Source: Rhyacophila brunnea (taxonomy: Eukaryota; Arthropoda; Insecta; Trichoptera; Rhyacophilidae). From it: DNA of 64,000 bases. A program made the position numbers and the translations under genes. The notes under the pieces are model-generated. The model worked only from the letters and a program-made list of their open reading frames with translations, did no database searches and was not told the DNA's origin. The stretch's first letter is position 1. The number at the start of each line of letters is the position of its first letter. Shown here in pieces: positions 20,661 to 30,441 of the stretch. The DNA lies in NCBI GenBank assembly GCA_022495005.1, contig JAGYXB010001329.1, forward strand, positions 1,054,001 to 1,118,000. The letters are read 5' to 3'.

Positions 20661-20939
20661 GTATTATATAAAATACAAAATTTGTTGTTTGTTTGTTCCA
20701 TCCAATTTTGATTTTTTTTTCGACATATTAATAACTAAAGTTTTCAAATTTTGGATTCGATTTTAATGTAGTATTCTTTTGTTTGACCTTTACTCCTATT
20801 AGAATTATTTTCATATTGCCATATTGTATTACACAGATATTTTAATATTAAAAAAATAATTACCTCTTATTATTTTTTAAATATCTAAGATAAATATAAC
20901 CACGAAGCGATCCTGTGCGAAGCCGGGTACTTCAGCTAG

Positions 20940-21889
20940 TAGTGTATAATTATTATTCCATCATAAAATATTCGCCACTAGGGCTGAGGTTTCTTATGAT
21001 TATACAAACGAACCCGAAAAAGAAACTACAGTCCTTCTAAACCTTTCATGTTAATTAATACATTTTGTTTCCACTTTCAATACTGAATATATTGGTATTG
21101 TCTGATTTTTAAAACCGGTATTTTGGTATCGAAAAATACTGGAATCACTAGTTATATGGTACATGAACCCTTGAAGCGTGGAATTATTTTTACTAAAACT
21201 ATTTGACGTAATGCTCACGACATGAAACAAGTGGCTATCGATATAATCAAAGTGTAACATTGCAATATACACTCTGACAAGTAGGTGTGGGACTAATTAT
21301 AAAAGACAACAACAATCTTGCAACAAAATTAAGTATAAGTACTGATACCAAATCCAACCCCTCGCGAAGAGACGCCGCCGATCCCATATCAGGAACCTTA
21401 CATAAAACAACGCCTACCGTCCCGTAAAATGACCAGCCCCGCAAGTTTGCAACCCCTGATGTAAGTTTACCAGCCTTGTCTCACAAACAATATTGCGAAA
21501 GCAATCTTTACGAAGGTCGAACCCCAGGTACAGAGCATTCCTACCGGTTAGTCGCCGGTCAAGCAAACCCAAGAGGCAGAAGTCCTGTTGTTTCACCGAT
21601 ACACTTGCAGTTCGTTGTGATGTACGTCGCGTATTGTCACGCTGTCACGTTGACAAATTTAGTCTTTGGTTTCATCATTTTACAGAATATTTTGAACGAT
21701 CACGATATCTGTAAATTCAATGATGGAGAGTGCCAACTCTAATGTATTAGTATTTTGAATTATTAGTCATTATTCATGCTAATTTCAATTAATTTCAACA
21801 GTTTCTACGTGTGCGTACGTTAAAATTACTCGCCATATTGCATCCATAGATAATATTTTGAACAGTACTCAACCTAAATTCTCCGCCGT
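20940..21889. other. no gene recognised
   Basis: AT-rich DNA with a GC-richer patch at about 21350-21610. Open frames there overlap on both strands and show no domain or splice support. Confidence 0.4.
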
Positions 21890-22245
21890 ATATATGGACC
21901 GATCAGGGATGGCACCAATTGGAGGAGAAGATACAATGCTGTGCTCTACGGGCTGTACGAAGATTGCAGCGCAGTTCAATCAATTAAAATTGGGAGACTG
22001 CGATGGCTAGGTCATGTGCACCGTATGAACGACAATGAACCGCAAAGAGAGTGATGTCCAGCAATCCAATACGACGTAGAAGAAGAGGGAGGCCAAAGAT
22101 TCGCTAGTTAGATGCACCTGTCAGTGACTGCCGTATTCTGGGGGTACCAAATTGGAAAGCGGCCACACTGGATAGGGACAGGTGGAGGGAGCTGTTGGAG
22201 GAGGCTAGGACCCACACCGGGTTGTCGCGCCCCTGATGATGATGA
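21890..22245 (+). mobile_element. RTE-type LINE 3' fragment with (GAT)n tail
   Basis: The plus strand keeps the degenerate RTE C-terminal signature: 'IGRLRWLGHVHRMND', then a Lys/Arg-rich part and 'DRDRWRELLEEAR'-like remains, and ends in a GATGATGATGATGA tail at about 22235-22247. Frameshifts are present. It is 5'-truncated. Confidence 0.7.
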
Positions 22246-22845
22246 TGACTTAGCCTACAGGCCATAGATAATAGACAATATTCTTTAGAAAATAAAACCG
22301 CTAAAAACAAAAAATACGTGATTTTAACATTAAGTCGAAAATGTGTAGAAATGTAGTAAATGATAAAAAACATTCATGAGTCATGCTGGTGTCGATGCAG
22401 TGCGATACGCGTGAGGTGAACTCAGTGTTGTTTTGTTAATTTCGGCAGATTTTGCTAACTGACAATGTTCGTTTATAGGTTCAAAATGTGCTACGGGATG
22501 GGAGCATCAGTCTTATTTAACATTTTAAACACCAAGAAAAACGACATTACACGCTTCTTTCCCGTAGCGGCAGCTTACTATGACGTCATGTGATAGTACG
22601 TGACGTGTATCATAATATATTTGACGCTTTAAGGCCACATAAATATGACTAAGCATCGGCTCTTAAGCTTACCAGTAGGTACCTAAGTTAAATAATAACA
22701 CATTAAATAATTTTACTTACTTGAAATTTATTAGAAGTAGATATTTAAACAAATCAAACACACACATTTTTTTTTTTAAATAAATAAAATATTTAAATTA
22801 AGTAATGGTATTATTCTATGGTAGAGTTCAAATTCAATCCAATGT
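22246..22845. other. 3' flank of the next FLYWCH cassette and AT-rich DNA
   Basis: At 22690-22820 the sequence resembles the 3' flanks of the cassettes at 17302 and 26116 (block 'tttacttacttgaaatttattagaag'). The TTTATT is an AATAAA signal on the minus strand. No other gene was recognised. Confidence 0.45.
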
Positions 22846-23057
22846 TCAGTACTGGCCCATTCTACTTTGATGATTGTGCACAAAGTTACCACGTAAAATA
22901 TAGTCTCCGTGAAGTATGGCACTCGCTTTACAACCTTTTCTCCGACCGACTGAGCAATGCCATCGTTCTTTCCCGCCCTTTGATGATTTTTGGAAGCCGT
23001 ATGTGTAGTCATTCAATAGGAGCAGTTTTCCTCCGAGGCGTGACATAATAAAATGCC
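22846..23057 (-). CDS. mod(mdg4): FLYWCH zinc-finger terminal exon, cassette 6
   Basis: The acceptor is TTATTTTAAG (ending at 23058), a slightly weaker site than the TTTTTAG of its sisters; GG precedes the first codon. The finger reads HFIMSRLGGKLLLLNDYTY, GKERWHCS, GCKASAI and VHNHQSR, and ends in a stop at 22846-22848. All metal ligands are present. Closest relative in the window: cassette 5. Confidence 0.75.
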
Positions 23058-24090
23058 CTTAAAATAATAAAAATTCATTATTACATGTAACACCAGAGGT
23101 AAATACTGTTAATAAATACATTATAATGATCCTTAATGAGAATTACTATATTTTTATAAATGTTTTTTCATGAAATTAATATAATACTCAAATCATAAAT
23201 AAATATTAAAATCGTAGGGGGCATTTTGAGAGATATGTTTATATATTATAATATTGACACCCGGCCGAACAGGTCTGACAATTGAATATAGCATTTACTG
23301 TCATCCGCATTATGCACTCGCGTAAAGTTTAATGAGGACGGCATATTCAAAAAAAATAGTATTCAATAGTGATAAATAATAATAATATTCCAGTAAACCA
23401 CCAAATGCTAGTCAAACACCATACTACATTTGCTTGCATAGGAAGCAGTACCAGGTACTGTATTCTTCAAACCTCTTACGAAGTTTCTTATAAAAAGCAT
23501 TTGAAGTGTCTGGATCAAAGATTTTGTATCTTCTTCCAGATAGAGCGTTGTCCCTAAAGAAATCTCTGTATTAAATTCCATTTTGAAGTATTGTTTTTTA
23601 TAGAAAAAAAAACAACACACAGGTGATTCCAAAAGTTTATATGAAAATTCGTGGTCCCAGCGGTCCTTTTTTGCATCGCATTCAAATGTTTAGCTTCCGT
23701 CTCTATACAAGAATGATTTCTTCAGCATCTTCGGTCTGGATGTAATTTCATCATTGTATTTTATCTTAACATACATACATAACTATATTCATTAAAATAT
23801 ATCGTAGTGTTACCACCTAGCTAATACTTTGGTGAGATTTGTAATCCAGTGTATTATTATAGTAGGAATAATTATTTGAACCATACAGACAAAGTTTAAT
23901 TTTAAGTACACTTCAAAATATGATGCAAAAAGCATCAATAGAGTTGGGCGTTTCCAGTGTGACTAATCACGGTCACACATAGAAACTCATCTTGACTGCA
24001 ACACGTCGAATTTGTCAATGTGATTTGTGATCATTGTAACTTAATTTACTACGACATATAGCGTAGAAAAAGAAACACTGTCGCATGTAA
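23058..24090. other. intronic DNA, no gene recognised
   Basis: AT-rich sequence without a supported exon. The overlapping frames at 23369-23632 on both strands show no family resemblance. Confidence 0.4.
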
Positions 24091-25641
24091 AGCAGCATTT
24101 AGACCAAGCGAGTGAACGTTCGTTCTTCTCCCACTCCAGTGAAATTCTCTTGACGTAAACGGTTTTTGTCGAGCGAGTATTCTTTTGGATTCTACGGAGA
24201 TTCGCTGCATGAGAGCACAGTTGCGTTGAGCATTCTTTCATGTTCGGTCGCACTTGCTGGTGGAGCGGTTTCATCAAAGTGTTCTTCGCTCGCTGCCGAA
24301 CATGCATATACGATTACCAAATAGTACATAACTTTTGCGTATTGTTGCAATCAAAATGGATTGGACCTAAGAAAAATGTTTACAATTAACCGAGATGTAT
24401 CAAGAACATAGATGTTTATAGGATCCTACTATTGACACGTATAAAAACTATACCAAAATCATGATACATGGGATGAGATTGCGAAGAAGCGAAGAAAAAG
24501 AAGGAGTCTCTACTCGCTTTTTACGGAAGGAAGCGTCAAAAATGGCTTGCTCAAAAATCTGGTAATGGTTCCGATACCACTTTGATACCGGATGAAGGTC
24601 TCCCACAGGAGACCACCTCAAAGGGCGGACCGAACCATCATCTTTCCCAAAACACCGCAGCCTACGTCCACTCTTCGCGGTTCTCGCAACCCTCGGCCGA
24701 GCAGAGCCCGCCTCCTCAAAAATTCGAATTCATCCACGCTCCCGCCAAAACACAGACGCGGTCTGTCGAAAACGGTCGCTCGCACCGCCACTAGTCAATT
24801 CGTCGGTAAAACAGAGAGCGCGTTAATGCCGGCAATCTGACAGTTGGATGCGCGCGAAAATCTCTCTCTCACACCTGACGCAGAACAGCGAGCATCGCCT
24901 CGGATGCGAAGCAAAAAGCATTTCCAGCCTAGCCAGCATCTCCCGCCAAAAAGATCGCAACGGCAGCATGCCAAGCCGCAAGCCAAATCTCTCTTCAATT
25001 GGACGCCGGACAGCTAGCATCGCCTCTGCTCACCTCGGACGCGAAGCCAAGCCAGCATCTCCACTTCTCCAGCCAAAAATACCGCGTCGGCGCCAAGCAA
25101 GCATTCCGGACAGCCCAGCCAGCATTTCCCGCCAAAAAGACTGCATCGCCAAGTCGCAAGCACTGACTCTCGCCTCGGATGCCAAGCATCAGCAGCCCAG
25201 CCCGCGACACCACGTTTGCAGCCCGCCAAATCTCCAATTACCAACCGACCGCTAACGACAATACCCTGTATCAGCGACTTATAATAAACCAGCCTCGACA
25301 GCATACACCGTGCATTCCTGTTCCCCACCCCCGCTTCTTTGGCCATGACATTATCACGGTCTGCCATCCCCACCTAAGCGCGAAGAAGGACGGTGATAAC
25401 TTATATATCAAAATGGTTTGCATGCAAATATAAACAAAAAATGTGATAGTGTAAACCAAACGAACAAAAACAGGGAGAAAGAGAGAGACAGAGCATTCGC
25501 TCGCTCATGTTATATATTCTAGCTCTCTTAGTTTAAATTTGTTTTGTGGATTTTGTTCACTAGGCGTTTACACCAGATGAGCATGAACAGAATGCTCTAG
25601 CTCTCGCTTTACGTTCTTGCTCGTTTGGTCTAATCGCACCT
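24091..25641. mobile_element. probable PIF/Harbinger-like non-autonomous element
   Basis: Imperfect inverted ends 'gcagcatttagaccaagcgag' (left, 24092) and its counterpart 'gctcgtttggtctaatcgcacc' (right, to about 25640) lie next to TAA on both sides, matching a 3-bp TAA duplication. A short plus-strand stretch near 24468-24490 reads TWDEIAKKR, like the start of a MADF/Myb-SANT helper protein of Harbinger elements. The middle (24560-25280) is GC-rich and internally repetitive, and its open frames are compositional artefacts. Confidence 0.4.
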
Positions 25642-26115
25642 TAACAAATTTCACTTGACGTGTGCCACAGGTAGAATAGCATAATGTTTCACCAGCGCAC
25701 TGGCAATGTCCTGGCATGGTCTCACCTATGCGTTCGGAAAGACTTGCAACATTACCGGCATGTTTGATGTATGACTATGACTCAGGCTAAACGATTTCTT
25801 ATGTGCGACTGGGCTAATGCCGACAGTCGCCGCGACAGATGAGCAATGGCGACCTAAAGTAAGTCAGCCACTATCTATCAAAATTATGACCAAGGAAGTA
25901 GACGAATTGATTTTCAAAATTTAACTAACCAAAATGACAAAGTGACCTGTGGACAACCACTATGCTTGACAATTAGGTTTAACATTTAAATGAAACATTC
26001 AACAATTTTTACTTCTATTAAATTTATTAGAAGTTGATTTTCAAATAAGTCACACGTTATATTTTGTGCAAAATAAATATTTTAATTAACGGTATTTTTT
26101 TTTCATATTTAGCGT

Positions 26116-26345
26116 TCAAAGTTGATCCAATATACTGTATCGTTCAGTCCTATTTTTATGGTTGTGTACAAAGTTACCACTTACGATGGTATCACCGTGA
26201 AGCATAGCGCTGGCTCTACAGCCGTTTCTTCGACTGACTGAACACTGCCATCGTTCCTTCCCGGCCTTTGATATCTTTTGGTAACTGAATGTGTAGTCAT
26301 TTAACAGAAGCATCTTTCCTCCATTTCGTGATTGTATAAAATGAG
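26116..26345 (-). CDS. mod(mdg4): FLYWCH zinc-finger terminal exon, cassette 7
   Basis: The acceptor TTTCTATTTTTAG ends at 26346; CT precedes HFIQSRNGGKMLLLNDYTF. The core GKERWQCS, GCRASAM and VHNHKNR follows, then a longer tail (TERYSILDQL) to a stop at 26116-26118. All four ligands are intact. The ATG used for the open frame at 26313 is internal. The flank at 25990-26100 resembles those of cassettes 5 and 6, including an AATAAA on the minus strand near 26026. Confidence 0.75.
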
Positions 26346-27038
26346 CTAAAAATAGAAAAGGGCATTCTTATCTGAGGCTCCAAAAGTAGCTTGAGTCAAT
26401 TAATGGTAGTGATCTTATAATGGTTTTAAAATCAAAAAAACTCTTTTTATAAAGTGTAAAATATATTTAAAAAACAAAAAAAATATACTCACTGGTATTG
26501 ATTTCTTGTGAAATATTTGGATGAAGTTCACCTACATATAATATTTTGTACATATGAATATATTATATTTTTTGTCTTGATTTATCTGTCTGTCTGTAAC
26601 ACAGTGCAATTATTTTCATCAATGAGAAAGCTTTTTTACATAATATGTATACATTCCAAAACGACAAATATAATATCATGCAATTTTATTCAGGTTGGTA
26701 TAGATTTCAATACAAAGACAGAGAGTTCATCAAATGTATTCTTCAATCCCATATTAAATCTAAGATTGATGTTGACATTAAAGTGAGGAATATTTTTACT
26801 GATTCGAGCTTTATTCTGTATAAATAAAAAAGATTTAAAATTAAACACATTTCATTATCGACATATTTTTTAAATTAAATAAAAAATACATTAAGGCTAT
26901 TTTTTATTCAAAAATCTTTCCTACGCCTTAAAGAGAACATAACAAAAATAGATTATCAAAAAAAAATATAATAAGATAATTAACTATTTCTTTTATTCAA
27001 CGAATAATTCACAAGATTTAAGAATATATCATTCTGAT
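26346..27038. other. intronic DNA, no gene recognised
   Basis: AT-rich, with short chance frames at 26508-26827 on the plus strand. No repeat end or exon is supported. Confidence 0.4.
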
Positions 27039-27425
27039 TATTGAACATATATAATTTAGAAAAACACTTTCTGAGAGCATATATTATAACCAATCGAAAA
27101 AATCTTTTTTGAAAAAAAGTAAGCCACCCGACGGGGAATCGAACTCCGTATCTCCCAGGTTTACGCCCTGATCCGCTGCATTACCATTATGCTACGAGGT
27201 GACATACTAATAGCGACAAATTTTAACTGTTGGTCACTTTTAATACCTACTCATGTCGCTATTAGTATGTCACCTCGTAGCATAATGGTAATGCAGCGGA
27301 TCAGGGCGTAAACCTGGGAGATACGGAGTTCGATTCCCCGTCGGGTGGCTTACTTTTTTTCAAAAGAGATTTTTTCTATTGGTTATCTCTCAGAAAGTGT
27401 TTTTCTAAATTATATATGTTCAATA
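27039..27425. mobile_element. family E palindrome with tRNA-like arms
   Basis: A left arm (27039 to about 27219) and right arm (about 27253-27425) are near-perfect reverse complements around a loop of about 35 bases. Each arm contains a tRNA-like block; on the plus strand in the right arm, A-box TAGCATAATGG (27279-27289) and B-box AGTTCGATTCC (27327-27337) are about 40 bp apart, with an AT-rich end. A single-arm relative is at 16670-16896. It may be two tRNA-derived SINE copies joined head to head, or a foldback transposon. Confidence 0.7.
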
Positions 27426-27699
27426 ATAAGATAAATTTAAAAAAATATTTACATAACTTGTTTTTATATAATAATAATAATTATTGATTATTAATTTTAA
27501 ATTAAATTAAATGAAATGCATGTTTTGTAATTCAGTCAGTAGTAGCATTACACTTCCCCTTAAAATATTTAACATTGATCGCCAACTAGTTTTACATAAA
27601 ATAGTTAAAAAATGATTATTTGTCTCTAAGGTATTATTTGATAGGTAATGAAAGAATATAATGTTTTTTCATTTTGATGATTTTTTTACGTAAATATTG

Positions 27700-27800
27700 G
27701 TTTTTATGATGTGCCGGCCACATGTGTCCGTCGCGGCGCCAACAAGTTAATTTATTCTATTGCGCCGGGCCGGCCACTTCGCCGGTCACCTGTCCATATG
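27700..27800. repeat. GC-rich patch with CCGGCC/CCGGTCACC motifs
   Basis: An abrupt GC-rich island in AT-rich DNA, sharing 'gccggtcacc' words with 29460-29644. With the mariner between them, the two may be halves of one older element into which the mariner inserted. No matching ends were found. Confidence 0.3.
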
Positions 27801-28097
27801 TGTTGACGAGAGCATGGTGCCATTTCGCGGTCGAATTATATTTAGATTTAGATAGTATAATAAACAGAAAAGGCACAAATACGGAATAAAAGTTTTCAAA
27901 TTGGGTAGTATAATACCTGGATACACATAAACTGGAAATATACGTATACATACCTTATAATCATTTTTTTTATTCTATTTTTTTATTATTTACATATTTT
28001 TTATAACTTACATTTTTATAATCTATTTAATTTTTATTTTTATATCAACAAAAACACATTTAAAATTTAAAAGGAAAACTTTTTTTTTCATTATGTA

Positions 28098-29398
28098 CGA
28101 GGGTGGATCAATAATTCCTTTGAAAAAAGCATTAAAACAGTTTTTATTTTTGTATTTTTTTTTATTTCTCAACATAATCTCCTTGGAGCTCAATACACTT
28201 GGTTAGACGTTTCTCAATTTTTTTTAAACCGTCAGAAAATAAGTTTTCGGAAGGTCCTCAAAATAAGCATTTGTCCGATCGATGACTTCTTCATTTGAAA
28301 AAAACGTTGTCCACTTAGCCATTTTTTTAAGTTTGGGAAAAGGAAAAAGTCACTGGGGGCTAAATCTGGCGAATACGGTGGGTGGTCGACCAATTCGAAC
28401 TTCAATTCTTCAATTTTAGCCATTGATCGTAAACATGTGTGAACACGGGCATTGTCCTGATGAAAGAGGATTTTTTTCCTGTTTAAATGAGGCCGTTTTT
28501 CTTCAATTTTGTTTTTTAGCTGGTCCAATAAAGATGCATAATAATCCCCTGTTATTGTTTTTCCTTTTTCCAAATAGTCAACGAAAATAATTTCACGTGC
28601 ATCCCAAAATACAGTAGCCATAACCTTACCAGCTGATTTTACGGTTTTCGCCTTCTTTGGACATGGTTCGCCTTTCGCAATCCACTGCTTTGACTGTTCT
28701 TTCGTCTCGGGAGTATAGTGGTGTATCCATGTTTCATCTACAGTCACAAAGCGACGAAAAAATTCATCCGGATTGCGTTGCATGAGCGACAACAGGGCTT
28801 TAGAGGCCACCACCCTATTGCGTTTATTGTCGACTGTGAGCAAACGCGGCACCCATCTTGCAGAATTTTTTTTCATGCCCAATTTGTCATGTAAAATAGA
28901 AATGACGCTACCTTTTGAGATCCCTGTAACCTCAATTATCTCACTCAACTTTAATCTTCGGTCACTTAACACCATATCGTGGATTTTATTGATCATTTCT
29001 GGTGTAGTCACCTCTACAGGACGTCCTGAGCGTGGTTCATCCTTTGTTGATGTACGACCACGTTTAAATTCATTTAACCAGTTATAAATAGTTGCAAGTG
29101 AAGGAGCAGATGTGCCGTGAACTAAATCCAACTCATTTTTTATTTCCTTTGCTGTTAACCCTTTTATATTAAAATGTTTAATAACAGCTCTAAACTCAAT
29201 TTTCTCCATTTTCCATTTTTCCATTTTCCACAAGCAAATTTTTTTTTTAAATGTACGAGAAACACATAACAACCCGACCAATCTGATTGAAACTTCGCAG
29301 CATACTGAATCGGTAGTGCCGCTGCATGAAAACAAACCGCTTACAGTACTAGTCGCGCCACCTGTCGGCTTTTCTAAGGACTTATTGACCCACCCTCG
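28098..29398 (-). mobile_element. mariner element, complete ends
   Basis: TIRs CGAGGGTGGATCAATAATTC (left) and CGAGGGTGGGTCAATAAGTC (right, reversed) lie between TA dinucleotides at 28096-28097 and 29399-29400. Length 1301 bp, usual for mariner. The transposase is on the minus strand. Both ends are intact enough to be recognised in trans, but the transposase is frameshifted. Confidence 0.92.
28232..29224 (-). pseudogene. mariner transposase, D,D34D, C-terminally frameshifted
   Basis: It cuts and pastes the element at TA. Seen: an N-terminal helix-turn-helix region ('SLATIYNWLNEFKRG'), a linker 'RWVPRLLT', and catalytic Asp residues in 'VTVDETWIHHY', 'LFHQDNARVHT' and 'SPDLAPSDFFLF', with 34 residues between the second and third (D,D34D). 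The likely start is the ATG at 29224 or 29209; the open frame to 29335 covers the leader. Near 28300 a T-run is one base short compared with the expected frame, so the last part of the family's C-terminus is read out of frame. It is otherwise well preserved, hence probably young. Confidence 0.88.
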
Positions 29399-29459
29399 TA
29401 CATTCTTTACATTAGTGAGCCTATATTTTGTGACTGGGAAGACATATTTTCAGGCCAAG

Positions 29460-29644
29460 TGGCAGTAATATACAGAAGGGCCATGCCGGTCACCGCGTAT
29501 CGAAAAATGCACTGCGCGCGTGCCCGCCGGCGCTGTAGAACAACTCTCCGCAGGTCTTCTTTGCCGGTCACCGGTGACCCCCATTGCCCCCTGAACGTAA
29601 TCCAATGCCGGTCACCGGTGACCCCCATGGCGATCAACGTGTTA
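29460..29644. repeat. GC-rich repeat with two GGTCACCGGTGACC palindromes
   Basis: The 14-bp palindrome GGTCACCGGTGACC occurs at 29566-29579 and 29610-29623, with a partial third copy near 29487. The segment ends at '..aacgtgttaa' (29644), a TTAA. Such subterminal palindromes next to TTAA suggest a piggyBac-like end, but no partner end was found. Confidence 0.4.
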
Positions 29645-30247
29645 ATAATAAAAGGGTTTTTCGCTTAAGACACCAAAAAACATTGTAACACCACAATATC
29701 ACTTGAGCACCACTATCCTAGGCATAGGATGCATAACTACTAAGAAAGCAATCATAAATTTATGCAACGTTTATAATATTAACTACCTTCCATTGATCTA
29801 TAATTATTCAATTAAATTCAGTTTTTTATACTGAATTTTAATTAATAAGTATTTTAATAATTATTGGGGAATTACAATTTAAAAAATGGCAACAATTTAG
29901 CTTACGGAACGTGATTATTCCATTTTGATATATTATGCATGGCTTTCAGTATTATTTCGATGTAATGTAACATCAACATTCTATGCATTCTGGCCTTAGA
30001 CAATTAAGCTAATAGTCTAGTCAAGGACATTTGTAGGTATACAATATTTTATATCCGTGGCAGTAAACAAAATTATATGAACATTAATGTATCAGAACAT
30101 ACTAAATGTTTCGAAAGAAATGTTCCTAAACAGCTTTGACACAACTTTCAACTATTCATTTATTCACCAACCGATGTATCACAGTTTTTTTTATTATATA
30201 TATTATTTCAAGTTAAAATTTGATTCAATTTTCAATGGTGCACCGGC
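29645..30247. other. intronic DNA, no gene recognised
   Basis: AT-rich. It serves as 3' flank of the cassette at 30248-30441 in minus-strand sense. Confidence 0.4.
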
Positions 30248-30441
30248 TCACTCTACATTGTGCACAAAGTTTCCACTTATTATGATGTTATCTTGAAGCA
30301 TAGCGCTCGCTTTACAACCGTTTCTCCGACAGACTGAGCATTGCCATCTTTCTTTCCCGGCTTTTGATATCTTTTGGAAGCGGTACGTGTAGTCGTTAAT
30401 CATAAGCATTTTTCCTCCATGCAGTGACTCTACGAAATGTC
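30248..30441 (-). CDS. mod(mdg4): FLYWCH terminal exon, cassette 8, lacking the final His
   Basis: Acceptor TTCTTATTTTTAG ends at 30442; GA precedes HFVESLHGGKMLMINDYTY, then GKERWQCS, GCKASAM, and NFVHN-V-E-stop (TGA 30248-30250). The others have H-N-H; here the second His is replaced by Val and the frame stops one residue later. One zinc ligand is therefore missing, so the finger may be defective, or the exon may be decaying. The reading frame is otherwise free of lesions. It was found by translating the strand; there is no early ATG. Confidence 0.65.

Larger units (their letters stand above)
18526..20939 (+). mobile_element. Helitron-type element, decayed and composite
   Basis: Left ends of Helitron type occur at 18526 (TCTAATATATAAAAATC) and again at 18675 (A|TCTTATATATAAAAATG), each followed by TG-rich microsatellite. 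The right end GCGAAGCCGGGTACTTCAGC-TAG|T ends at 20939 with the CTAG|T junction expected for Helitrons. A SINE (18805-19050), a helicase remnant on the opposite strand, and tandem repeats lie between. The composite history is clear, but the exact partners are not. Confidence 0.6.

Noticed and set aside
24848..25255. 135-aa plus-strand frame and its overlapping minus-strand frames
   Set aside because: GC-rich repetitive DNA with open frames in several registers; no domain, and it lies within a probable transposon.
27277..27348. candidate functional tRNA gene
   Set aside because: A- and B-boxes are present but the acceptor and anticodon stems do not form a standard cloverleaf, and the same block occurs in inverted arms and at 16750; it is a tRNA-derived repeat.
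28773..29087. 104-aa plus-strand frame
   Set aside because: Antisense shadow of the mariner transposase.
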